This document shows, in pieces, positions 20,501 to 30,386 of a DNA stretch of 31,073 nt. Positions within the stretch are counted from its first letter, which is position 1. Each line of letters opens with the position of its first letter. The DNA comes from Oppiella nova (Eukaryota > Arthropoda > Arachnida > Sarcoptiformes > Oppiidae). Below the pieces are notes generated by a model, which did no database searches, had not been told where the DNA came from, and saw only the letters and a program-made list of their open reading frames with translations. Position numbers and translations under genes: made by a program. The stretch lies in assembly GCA_905397405.1 (NCBI GenBank), contig CAJPVJ010000236.1, positions 1-31,073 on the forward strand, read 5' to 3'.

Positions 20501-22596
20501 GTCTGAAGTTTAATATTCTTTGGTTTTTTTGTGGACAGAATCAGACAATAGTGTATTAAACCCAAGCATTAGATTAAAATCGTTGCAATCGATTAGAGAC
20601 TTAAATTTAAAGCACTCCATAAGCGCACCAGGAGTTTGAGAAATGATAGGATAGGGAGAAGACATATAAATTATATGATATAATGGTTGACCTGTTTATC
20701 GGTTATTCATTATAATAAGTGAATTGAAAATTATAGGTATAATATGAATATTGATATAAAGATTATGAATAAATGCATTAAAATCTACACAAATTATTTG
20801 ATGAATTGCAAAAAATAATGAATTTACAAAATATATTACACACTAATTGCATGAATTACAAATTGAGGTATTTATAGCAAATGCTCTAATTCTGTGCAAT
20901 TATGTTAAGAATTATGCTCGGAATTAGTACATTAAGAATTGCATTAAATGTTATTTACTAGTATTTTTTATAATATAGAGAAATGAGAAAACGCTTTTTA
21001 TTTGATATCAAAAAATATGAACTGATGGCAAAAGTAATAAATTTTAATTTAAACAAACATTTGAAACATTATTCTAATGATTACGAGTATTAAACATTAA
21101 GTAAATTTCAAGTCCAAAGATAAATGGGAATAAAAAAATACAACAAAACCAGACGTTTTGATAAAGACTTTTAAGAAGGATTATAAGTGCATTCAATTCT
21201 ATGTATTTCCTTATATATGGTGTTCAATACACAGGAATCTCAAGGCTGTGAAGCTGTTGAAAGTTTTTATCTCATTATATTAATTGTATTCAAGACTTCC
21301 TTCTTACTAAATATGTACGACTATACTAATTATAGTTATATAAATATATGTAAAGCAAAACTACTGTGTAATTACGCTGGAAGTTGGGTTAATGCGAGTG
21401 CGAAATGATAATTGATTATAATTTTCTGACACTTATTAAAGTAATAGTCGCTGTAATTGACTTCAATGATCACATGTCGATAACGTATTAAATAAAGATA
21501 GTTGAGAAAAAACTAATTTACGACAAAAGTACCAAAAATATAGGAAATGACATCAAAGTTACTGAAAACTGAAGCAATACTAAGAATTCAATGCAATGTG
21601 AATGCGTTCGCAAATGTATTGGAAATCTGCATAAAAAAGCGAGTCCTTACTATCGATGCCTTTGGTATTGATTGCAAAAAAGGCATTTAAAAAAATATAA
21701 ACAACAAAAACTAATAATAATTAATGTCTTCTACATAAGACATTACGTTCACAGTTATTATGTGTGAAAAATATTTGTGCTTTTTTCGCTATTAATCTGA
21801 TTAAATGCCAACAAAATAGTATTGATTACAAGGACTGAACCGAAAATTGAAAAGTTTTGTCGTCGAGAGTGTGTGCAGTAGAGAGAGAATCACTATTTCT
21901 CTTATTTTTATTTATACTTTTATTTTCTATATATAATAGAAAGCAAAGGGATTGGGCTCTCGAGTGAGAAAGAGAGAGATAGAGAGAGATCTCGACGTTT
22001 TTTCCTCTAATGAATCGCAAAGTGAATTGAATTTGTTTTTTGTTATTCATTTGTTTGTGAGTTTAGTTCCGTATTAGCGAAGTGTTGGTTCAAGCGCCAC
22101 TTCTCTCTCATATTTTGTGGATAAAAAAGTTTTTTTAAAATAAATTATGATGAATTCGCTGTTATAATGAAGATTTGTGTTATAATTCTGACGAAAAATT
22201 GAAGACGACTTGTGATATGAAAAACTTATATTTAATTTATTTTCGGTAATTAGAGACACGAGACGAGACATTAGTCTCAATTGAAAAATGATATATTTGT
22301 TGGATATTTGATTATAAAGTCAATGAGTATCTGATATCCAATACCTTTGTTCTACTTTTGAAGAGATTTTTATTTAACGAGTGATATAATTAGTATTATT
22401 AATAACTTGTATAAGAGATTATTTAAACTATAATTGACTCTCAGCTCAAGTGTTGGAGTGTTTGTGGCTTCACTTAATTTCGATGATAACGTATACACAG
22501 TATTAATAGATAACCAAATTGTTTATTATTTACAAAACTCGGTGTAGAATAAAAGCATTGATTGATATATTTATTGAATATTAAATGAGAATAATC

Positions 22597-22599
<3 letters not shown>

Positions 22600-22633
<34 letters not shown>
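22600..22633. repeat. (GA)17 microsatellite
   Basis: Pure GA run of 34 bases about 0.8 kb upstream of the transporter gene. It is likely length-variable. GAGA tracts can act as promoter-proximal elements in arthropods, but that is only a possibility here. Confidence 0.95.
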
Positions 22634-22635
<2 letters not shown>

Positions 22636-23294
22636 CTCATTGAAAATATAGTTCACTATTGAGACGAGTAGTGAATTTGTAGACATGTTTATAAAAAATA
22701 AACGATTTTATTGAGAATTACTTATCCAAAGTCGATCTCATATTTCAGATAATGATTTTAAAAGTGTCAAAATTCAAACACTAAATGCTCTCAATTTATA
22801 TAATCCTTGACATTTGTACACAAAGTCATATGTGATTTGGTACTCAGTAATCACATAAAAAATTTTATTTCTTTTTTTAGTAGATGTTCAGTCAATTTAT
22901 TGAGTGCTCATATTCTGTGAATGTAATGATTGACTTATTCTAACGCCAAATAACAAGATTCATGAATATTTATGTGGAAAGCCTTTGAATAACATTGAAA
23001 ATGAATTAATATTACTGATATTTGCATATCGTATGTATAACTTCAATATTGTTCTCAACGATATAAATACAGTGCATTTATAACTTAGTTAATGATTTGA
23101 TATGTGAGACTCCAGAATATATGTATGTATATTTGAATAGGTTTATGCCTCTTATAAATAGATAGTAATTAAAATGACTTTGTTTTAGGTTTTATGTTGC
23201 TTTCAAAAAATCATTGACTTTTTGCCAATTTGTATTCTCTCTCTAATCTTCAATTCGTGTGACTCTTTGACATCAATTGTCACTCTTTGAGAGT

Positions 23295-23300
23295 TCAGTC
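23295..23300 (+). promoter_or_regulatory. Candidate TCAGTC initiator of the transporter gene
   Basis: TCAGTC about 130 bases upstream of the transporter ATG matches the arthropod initiator consensus. No TATA-like box lies at -30, so this would be a TATA-less promoter. A six-base motif alone is weak evidence. Confidence 0.25.
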
Positions 23301-23427
23301 ATAACAACAACTGCTATCTTAATGTGTTTATTCATTTAATTAAAATTTTAAATAAAAATTTGCTTGTTGAATTGTAGATTTAATAACAATAAGTGATATT
23401 CGGGTCGTAAAAATCAGCGGACAAAGG

Positions 23428-26053
23428 ATGACGATCTCAATGAATAAGAGAGTATTGATTCTGATGTGCGGTCTCATCGAGAACTTGATATTCAGTGGGA
23501 CTTTGTTTGGATGGCCGGCGCTTTTCTATATGCTCAAAAGTGAAGGCATTTACGAGCACTTGTGCCTCAATATGGAGGCCCAGCATCACATCTCCGACAT
23601 GAATAATAATCTCTTTGAAAATATGACCCTTTCTCAAGACGCGATCAATGAAATCGATTCAAACGCGTCGGATATTAAAAAGTTTTCACATTTGCCAGAC
23701 TTTCCAGCGCTGAATACCACGATATATAATGACATTCAAGTAAGCCTTCAAATGTTTTATTGATTATTATATTTAGTACACAAAAAGCTCTTATTTAAAA
23801 CCTCAATAAATATTTTCCACTGTTTCATTCACTATTGGATATATTGTATAGACCATTAGATAAATTAATAAAAATGTAATATAATGTTTGTATAAAACAT
23901 TAGTGATGTTGAATAAGTATTACATAAAGACATAAAGGAAATTTAATAACATTTATAGAGATTTCATAGGAAAAATAAAAGTTTTTGAGACAAAATACAA
24001 AAATTAGATGTTTTTTGATTCAGTGAAGCGATAAAAATCCTCTCAGACTTGTATTATAAGTGTTCGCTCTATTTATTCCTACAATTCTTTAGTCTATAGA
24101 ATCTTGTATTCCTCTTCTCTTTCAATTCTCAATCTTATTCCCATTTTTTGTATTACTTTTACAAAATCCAATTAAAGTTTAATAAAACCTGTTTCCTTAT
24201 TTAGAAATAAATATACTGTATTTTATATTAAGTTATTAAGTTCTAGATATATGCAAGACTACCTACAAATGCCAGTATCCAAATCATTATAATGTTATGT
24301 AGTAAGATTTAACATAGAAAAAGTGAAATATTTATTAGATAACTTAATTAAATAATTAAATTTGAATTTATAATCTTCTCTCAGATAACACAAGACTGTA
24401 CAGCACAGGAGAATCTGCTGAATCTGGCCTACACTATAGGAATATTCGCGATGGGCTTCACATCATTTATCTGGGGTTTCCTTTTGGAGTCGTGGGGTCT
24501 GAGGATTGTTAGGATATTATTAAAGTACAGAATTTGAATACAAGAAAGACATACAAACTTTACATCTAAAATATATTCAATTTTTACAGTTCTTTGATAA
24601 CCGGAGGCTCTATATTGCTATGTCTCACGAGTAGAGGTTTGGCATCTAATGACTTGACTATCAATTGGATTTATAGCTAAAAATTTCTTTTCTATCACTC
24701 GCAGAGAGATCTCATCTAATATTTCCGGCCATAATATTATTAGCGTTGGCCGGAGTGCCGCTGCGGATCGCAAACATGCAAATCGCGGACTACTTCCCGT
24801 CGAAGAGGTCGACAGTGATTACCTTCTTCAGCGGTGCGTTCAGTGCTTCTCCGATAGTGTTTGTAATCCTAAAGTACACGTACGACTCGGGACTCTTCGC
24901 TTTCTCGACTGTGATATTGGTTTTAGTGATTTTGAGTCTATTTATGCTTGCGTTCACCTACTCCTTACTGCCGAAGATTAGTGTCAAACACGACGAACAG
25001 ATTAAGACAAACATCGAAATGAGTTCTTATAACCAATCGATGGATAAGGAAAACTTGAAACTCACGAAAGACTCGAACGGAAAAGTGTTGAATGGCTTTC
25101 ACGACAAACACATAGCTAACGGCAAATCGTACGATAATAACGGAAATGGACATAAAGATGTCGAGGAGGAGGTGTTTATCAAGTCGGAAGAGACTGTGCC
25201 AGTTATGGACAACGACTTGCCGTTAGGTGTGTCGCTGTGGTCGTTGGCCTTCATTCTGCACCAGTTGTGGTTCTCATGGCTCAACACATATATGGTATTA
25301 TATTCGGGTTCAATGAATCTATGGTTAGATAGGGTCACGTCGGACAACGCCATCGCCGGTGGCTTTACGGAGGCGTTCGGGTTGGTGCAGGTGAGCGCCC
25401 TTATCATAGCCCCCATCGCCGGACTCATGATGGACCGCAACATCAATCGCGCCAATAAGGACACCGACCCTTTCCGCCGCAAACTCAGTCGAACCCAATC
25501 GGGATTTGTGCCGATTCTGGTCACCACTATTGTGCTGACCATTTCGGTGGTCTGCCGATTCTTCAACACTGCCGGTGCTGTCTATAGCTCTATTGTGTTC
25601 ATCACTTTGTTGAGGTCTTTCTTGGTAGCCGTCGCCTCAGCTTATCTTAGGATCAGGTATTCATTCATTGGTTTATTGATAAGAGAATTGTAATTGAATT
25701 CTGAATGCACGGAATATTCTGTAGATTCACTGCCAATCATTTTAATCGTCTCAATGGTATAATGTGTACGACTAGTGCTGTATTTTCTTTACTACAGTTC
25801 CCGCTATTCATATGGGAATCTCATTCACATATTCACGCCTTTTGGGTAATTATTATAGAATTACAGAATTTGCTGATAATATACAGAATATTCATTGTTT
25901 GTATTGAATTTTTCATTTCAGGTGAATATGTTTTGTGTGGTCTTCACAATAATCTCGTTTACAAACCCTTTATATCTGATTATAACTCCTCTTCAGAAAT
26001 ATCTACTGAAGAGAGAGGAAGAGCTCGAAACCAAAGTTCGGGTCAATTGTTAG
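23428..26053 (+). CDS. SLC43-family major facilitator transporter (SLC43A3-like)
   Basis: Predicted 12-TM plasma-membrane carrier. The closest remembered relative is SLC43A3 (purine nucleobase carrier), then SLC43A1/2 (large neutral amino acids), so the substrate is not certain. Six coding exons with GT-AG borders and matching phases: 23428-23739, 24385-24524, 24590-24636, 24705-25656, 25725-25845, 25922-26053. They total 1704 bases, or 567 residues. Visible traits: N-terminal helix ending in LFGWPALFYMLKSEG, an extracellular loop with N-linked sites (NMT, NAS, NTT), QENLLNLAYTIGIFAMGF, NMQIADYFPSKRSTVITFF, a GAFSAS helix, a Lys/Asn-rich cytoplasmic central loop, and a late helix with SLLQFPLFI. 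A second ATG at codon 5 could be used instead. Introns 2-5 are 65-76 bases; the first is 645. It converges on the small minus-strand gene that follows. Confidence 0.92.
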
Positions 26054-26273
26054 TGAATTGGGAGTCGAAAGTCACGCCAGAAATGTGGGTAAAAGTTGCG
26101 GCACTTGTGTTGAGTCCAACTCTAAAACTATATGTAAATTAAATGTCTTTTAAACCAATTTATTGTATTTTATGTCGACTTTCATGTGACCATCAAATGA
26201 GTCTTTCAGACAATTCAATTGCATTTAATCAATGGTTTTAACGATTCTTTAAAACATGACTATTATTTAATTT

Positions 26274-26289
26274 AATAAACAATTTATTT
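26274..26289. terminator. Face-to-face poly(A) signals of two convergent genes
   Basis: AATAAA on the plus strand at 26274-26279 would end the transporter mRNA. TTTATT at 26284-26289 is AATAAA on the minus strand and would end the small coiled-coil gene. The two hexamers are five bases apart, so the 3' UTRs of the two transcripts must overlap if both are used. Confidence 0.5.
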
Positions 26290-26457
26290 TCCAAATATTA
26301 CTTAACCATATAATAAATTTACAAAACTATATGAATATATTAAATACACGTAACATATCTTATATTATCTATAATTAAATGGCTTTAAGTTTGAGTTGAA
26401 ATCACAGCAACAGGTCCTCCAGAAAGTAGACAATCATTTGGTGGTTGTCTTCAGCGG

Positions 26458-26688
26458 TCATTCAGAGCTGGACGAGTCGGCCGCAGATTTCGACTTCTTT
26501 TTGCTCGTCTTTTCTGTGGCCTTCTTCTTGTCCACCACTGACTTCCAGCGCCCTATGGAAGTGGTATCCAAACTGTCCTCCAGAAGCATGAGTTGCTCCC
26601 TGAGGTTGAGCTCATCCTTCGCCAAAGATATGAGTTTTGCATTGATTTCATTCAGTTGTCCCTGAATTTGGTTCACTTTTGATGGCAT
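26458..26688 (-). CDS. Small coiled-coil protein, unrecognised
   Basis: A 76-residue frame on the minus strand, from ATG at 26688 to a stop at 26458. I do not recognise the family. Residues about 5-40 (INAKLISLAKDELNLREQL is the core) show heptad spacing of Leu/Ile and suit a short coiled coil. The C-terminal third is Lys/Ser-rich (KKKATEKTSKKKSK) and ends in an acidic Ser cluster, so it is probably disordered, possibly nuclear. G+C content and codon use resemble the neighbouring genes rather than the spacers. It sits between a convergent gene and a divergent one, with its own poly(A) signal at 26284-26289. The overlapping plus-strand frame is low in information and looks like the shadow. Confidence 0.65.
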   Translation of the reverse strand: MPSKVNQIQGQLNEINAKLISLAKDELNLREQLMLLEDSLDTTSIGRWKSVVDKKKATEKTSKKKSKSAADSSSSE

Positions 26689-27078
26689 TGCGGTGTTGTT
26701 GTGGTTGTGGTCAATGAGTGGACACTAATTGATACCTAAGTCCGGCTGAAATGAATCGATGAAATGCTTGCGAAGTGACAGGAAGTCAATGAATGAATGA
26801 ATAGTTTTGAGTGAATAGACTGTAAAAAGTGTCGACACGTGAGAGTAAAAAATGTGTTTCACTCGTGACTTGTTATCAGACAATAGGCGCGCATTGGAGT
26901 CCATCCGTCAGTCTATTCAGTAAAGCCTATAGTTTTGTGTGACTTTGAGTGCAGTGACTGTCTATACGTCTGTCCCACTCGTGTCCTAACCCTTAGGACT
27001 CAACACTCATTCAAACGATTCATTGGTTTTTTGTCTCGGATTAAGCGTTCATTTTGAAGACACATCTGATCCGCAGAA
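26689..27078. promoter_or_regulatory. 390-bp divergent intergenic region (candidate bidirectional promoter)
   Basis: Separates the small minus-strand gene from the zinc-knuckle/BTB gene. On the plus strand two initiator-like TCAGT motifs lie at 26908-26913 and 26917-26922, about 160-170 bases before the BTB ATG. No TATA box sits at the expected distance. A short AATG tetranucleotide repeat lies at about 26788-26803. Head-to-head spacing under 400 bases suggests shared control; this is inference. Confidence 0.45.
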
Positions 27079-28080
27079 ATGAGCGCAGAGTTTGATGCCA
27101 ACAGCGGCGGCGGTGGTGGTGTCCAGTGGTGCGACACCGGCGCCGGTAGTGTCCACTCGACGGGCAGCGCTTCCAATGGGAGGCAGTGGTCACAGAGTGG
27201 TCGGCCGTCGACCGGCCGGTGCTATAATTGCGGCAAATTTGGTCACAAGAAGTCCGATTGTCGTCAACCAGACTTTCATCAGTCGGCGTACGGCTATCGC
27301 GGACGCGGAGGAGGCGTTGCCTACAAGAAAGCCAAAGAGCAGTACCGCCGGAGCTATGGGTCCAACAAACGCGCCCTCAATAAGCCATCGGTGGTCATGA
27401 CGTCAGAGCCGGTTCAGCAGCACTTCCCGGGACTCGAAGACTTCTATCTGAACCGCCGATTGAGTGATATATCGTTGGCTGTGAGCGGAGAGACACTGTT
27501 TGCCCACAAGTTTGTCATTTGTGTGAAGAGTGAGGTCTTCAAAGAAATGCTCTTCAATTCGGCCGATAGTGAGAGCAGACCATCGCTGACACAACCGCTG
27601 CCACTGTTGGACACGAATGTCGATGCCTTCAAATTGTTGCTGAAGTTTCTGTACACCGAAGTGTTGCCCGAAGAGGTGACCACTGACTGTCCGATGGCTA
27701 TGGAAGTGCTGAAAGTGGCGCTCCGTTTCAAAGTCCAGCGATTGTCGGACTTCATCGAGAATAAGATCACAGAGGACTCGGCGAACGTGAAGCCATTGGC
27801 CGAGTGTCTGCTGGAAATGATCGGAAGAATGGGTGAGTATCTGCTCGACGACAAGACATCGGCCGACAACCTGTCGAACAGATTGAACGAAAGCCCGGTC
27901 TCGCAGACGGCGCTCATCGATGGCCTGAAAGTGATCGTCGAAACGAATCCCAAGATGAAGGACAACGAGTTCAAGAAAATGATTGATTTGAATAAGTGTT
28001 GCCTCGAAGACATCGTTATCCTCAAGAATATCGGTCTGTTTGATGCCATAGAGTTTGCGGACATTCTGAAGCAAAAGTGA
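27079..28080 (+). CDS. CCHC zinc-knuckle + BTB/POZ domain protein
   Basis: Intronless 333-residue frame. Residues 1-47 are Gly/Ser-rich. One CX2CX4HX4C zinc knuckle follows (Cys48, Cys51, His56, Cys61), a fold that usually binds single-stranded RNA or DNA. A basic Arg/Gly/Tyr-rich stretch (RGRGGGVAYKKAKEQYRRSYG) comes next, also nucleic-acid-like. A BTB/POZ domain spans about 118-235, with the hallmarks LSDISLAV, FAHKFVICVKSEVFKEM and LLKFLYTEV. The C-terminal part is helical and BACK-like, with no Kelch repeats. BTB proteins dimerise and often serve as Cullin-3 adaptors, so an RNA-binding adaptor is a reasonable but unproven guess. I do not recall this exact domain pair as a named family. 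Codon use is G+C-rich like neighbouring genes. Long antisense frames are shadows. Confidence 0.9.
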   Translation: MSAEFDANSGGGGGVQWCDTGAGSVHSTGSASNGRQWSQSGRPSTGRCYNCGKFGHKKSDCRQPDFHQSAYGYRGRGGGVAYKKAKEQYRRSYGSNKRALNKPSVVMTSEPVQQHFPGLEDFYLNRRLSDISLAVSGETLFAHKFVICVKSEVFKEMLFNSADSESRPSLTQPLPLLDTNVDAFKLLLKFLYTEVLPEEVTTDCPMAMEVLKVALRFKVQRLSDFIENKITEDSANVKPLAECLLEMIGRMGEYLLDDKTSADNLSNRLNESPVSQTALIDGLKVIVETNPKMKDNEFKKMIDLNKCCLEDIVILKNIGLFDAIEFADILKQK

Positions 28081-28094
28081 AGCCAAAGATATCT

Positions 28095-28465
28095 GTAATC
28101 GCTTTAATTGATTAGAAAATTGTTTTTCAATGCGTTTAATGATTAATATTTGTTTGCTTATGAATTATACGTAAATCTAATTATTTTTAATATCGTAATC
28201 GTTTTTATGACTAAAAATTATTAATTAAAATTATTATTATTACTAAATTAATACTGTATTCACTGTTAAAGCAATACTGAAGTGATATGTAGACTAATTC
28301 TAGTAACCATTCATTGAATGGTAAAAATATTTTCATAAACATTTGTCAATCAAAATGAACCAAACATTGCATTTAAAATAAGTTTTATTAAATAAATTAT
28401 TTGAAAAAAGCATACAATTTGTATTGAATTTGTCTTACGTTAAGAAAATCATATAATTCTCNTGT
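28095..28465 (+). repeat. Left arm of the inverted repeat around ZMPSTE24
   Basis: This 370-base stretch begins 15 bases after the BTB stop. It is the diverged reverse complement of 29992-30355. The half nearest ZMPSTE24 is almost identical between arms (isolated mismatches only); the outer half has more substitutions and indels. It ends at or beside the single N at 28462. It holds AATAAA at 28391-28396, which could end the BTB transcript. It has no coding potential. Confidence 0.9.
28462..28462. other. Single N: scaffold join inside ZMPSTE24
   Basis: The base before N belongs to the inverted 3'-flank arm, and the codon right after N is in the middle of a ZMPSTE24 exon. The N therefore stands for a join of unknown true length and not one unread base. 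The arm homology could run through N and the next three bases, but that match is too short to judge. Confidence 0.75.
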
Positions 28466-29949
28466 TTCGGGTTTTACGCCTCCATTTGGAACCAATTGCT
28501 GAACACTGTATGTCTTGGGATGTGTTGAGAGAGTCTTAGAGAGACTACCATTAAATGTATCACTAATTATCACCCATTCTTCAGGCGATCCTCTGGACAG
28601 AAGCCATACCACTGTTGTGGCGCTATTCGGGACGACTGATCGGTCGCGTGGGCTATACTGCCGGCGACCACGAGATCCTACAGACGTTGGCGTTCATGTT
28701 GATCGGTTCCCTTATCTCCACAGTCATAGACCTCCCGTGGAGTCTATACAACACATTCGTCGTCGAAGAGCGCCACGGATTCAACAAACAGACGCTCGGC
28801 TTCTACGCCAAGGTATGTGTCGATAGATAGTCGCCAACCACTCGATACCCGCAGCGCTTGTAATACATGTGAGAACTGATCCCACGATTAGGACAAAGCG
28901 AAGAAGTTTGTGATAATGCAGGCGATTATCTCACCGATACTGTCCGCCCCCATTTGGATCGTTAAGGCCGGCGGCGACTATTTCTTCATCTACTTGTAGG
29001 CCTTCTGTTTCGTGGTAACACTGCTGCTGATGACGGTCTACGCCGACTATATCGCGCCCCTCTTCGACAAGTTCACGCCATTACCGGACGGCGAGCTTAA
29101 GGCGCAGATCGAGAGGTTGGCCCAAAGCATAGACTTCCCGCTCAAGAAGCTGTTTGTCGTCGAGGGCTCCAAACGGTCGTCCCATTCAAACGCCTACTTC
29201 TATGGGTTCCACAAAAACAAACGCATCGTTCTCTTCGATACACTCATTGAGGACTTCCATAAGAAAGAGGAGGAAAAGAGCGGTAATTATTAGCGTAGAA
29301 ATTGTTGTCGCCATTCATTTTGTCGTCCATTTTAATGACATTTCTTTGAAAATATTACCGCTTTTTTAGACGAGAGTGAAGTGCAGTCGAGCGGCGATTC
29401 GGCGAAGAAGGAGCACAAGAAGGTCGGCTGTAATAACGACGAGATACTGGCGGTGTTGGCGCACGAGTTGGGCCACTGGAAGCTCAACCACATCCTCAAG
29501 AACCTGGTCATCGCTCAGACGAATCTATTCCTGTGTTTTATGGTCTTCGCGCTCTTATACCAGAACCAAGTCCTGTACGACGCGTTCGGCTTTCATAAGA
29601 CGCGACCCGTTTTCATCGGAATATTCATTATATTTCAGTACATATTCTCGCCTTACAATGAGGTATGCGTTCACTGCCACCAATGCACCCATCAATTGAT
29701 GTCCAATTCATTTGTCTCTCAACCCAACAGATCCTATCATTCCTGATGACATGTTTGGGCCGTCGGTTTGAGTTCGCGGCCGACGCTTTCGCCAAACACC
29801 TCAACCGTACGGCTGACCTGCGCTCGGCTCTCATTAAACTCAATAAAGACAACCTGGGGTTCCCTCTGTACGACTGGCTGTACTCCAGTTGGTATCACTC
29901 GCACCCGCCTCTACTCGAGCGCATCCGAGCCCTCGGAAAGATTGACTGA
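28463..29949 (+). CDS. ZMPSTE24: CAAX prenyl protease 1 (ZMPSTE24/Ste24), 5'-truncated, in-frame TAG
   Basis: Zinc metalloprotease of the ER and inner nuclear membrane that processes CAAX proteins and prelamin A. Exons: 28463-28507, 28585-28812, 28892-29282, 29370-29662, 29731-29949, with 68-87-base GT-AG introns and consistent phases. They encode 391 codons before the stop, against about 475 residues in the human protein. Visible: [57 protein letters not shown], zinc motif HELGH (29462-29476), SPYNE, and [14 protein letters not shown] with the third-ligand Glu. The first 80 or so residues are missing, because the gene starts at the N of 28462. A TAG at 28997-28999 replaces the Trp of the human IYAWLF segment; downstream the frame is well conserved. 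It could be a recent pseudogene, a null allele or a base error. Confidence 0.9.
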
Positions 29950-29991
29950 TTTCTCACGAAATTAATGTTTTTTTTAATTTAAGTTTTATTT

Positions 29992-30355
29992 ACACGAGAA
30001 TTATATGATTTTCTTAACGTAAGACAAATTCAATATAAATTGTATGCTTTTTTCAAATAATTTATTTAATAAAACTTATTTTAAATGCAATGTTTGGTTC
30101 ATTTTGATTGACAAATGTTTATGAAAATATTTTTACCATTCAATAAATGGTTACTAAAATTAGTCTAAATATCACATCAGTATTGCTTTGACAGTGAATA
30201 CAGTATTAATTAGTAGTAATAATAATAATTTTTAGTCATAAAAACGATTACGATATACGTATAACTCATAAGCAAACAAATATTAATCAATGAATTCATA
30301 TATTAAACACTAAACACATTGAAAAACAATTTCCTAATCAATTATAGCGATTACG
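29992..30355 (-). repeat. Right arm of the inverted repeat around ZMPSTE24
   Basis: Reverse-complement partner of 28095-28465. It begins about 40 bases after the ZMPSTE24 stop and ends about 30 bases before the stop of the minus-strand gene, so it fills the whole convergent spacer. It carries AATAAA at 30068-30073, which could end ZMPSTE24, and AATAAA-like hexamers on the other strand. It is the natural 3' flank of ZMPSTE24. Confidence 0.9.
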
Positions 30356-30386
30356 ATACCTTTGAGATACACACTAAACATTACAG

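Larger units (their letters stand above)
17057..23290. other. 6.2-kb gene-poor A+T-rich region
   Basis: No frame here has coding character. The few frames of 60-75 codons are low-complexity Ile/Asn/Lys/Tyr-rich translations of A+T-rich DNA, and one on the minus strand is a Ser-Leu repeat from the GA tract. I see no tRNA, rRNA, transposase or reverse transcriptase. Small simple repeats occur: (CGTT)4 at 17563-17578, a GA-rich patch at about 21965-21990 and (GA)17 at 22600. Small noncoding RNAs or enhancers cannot be excluded. Confidence 0.6.

Noticed and set aside
21187-21408. Plus-strand frame of 73 codons in the gene-poor region
   Set aside because: Composition matches the surrounding A+T-rich DNA; there is no domain, splice site or start context.
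22080-22110. GGTTCAAGC resembling a tRNA T-loop
   Set aside because: No matching T-stem, anticodon arm or acceptor stem around it.
22474-22686. Minus-strand frame with a Ser-Leu repeat
   Set aside because: It is a translation of the (GA)17 microsatellite with A+T-rich flanks and shows no codon structure.
27403-28086. Long antisense frames opposite the BTB gene (227 and 206 codons)
   Set aside because: They mirror the G+C-rich codons of the BTB gene; the sense strand has clear CCHC and BTB motifs.
28397-28612. Minus-strand frame across the N at 28462
   Set aside because: It crosses a scaffold join and overlaps a sense exon that matches ZMPSTE24 and its intron.
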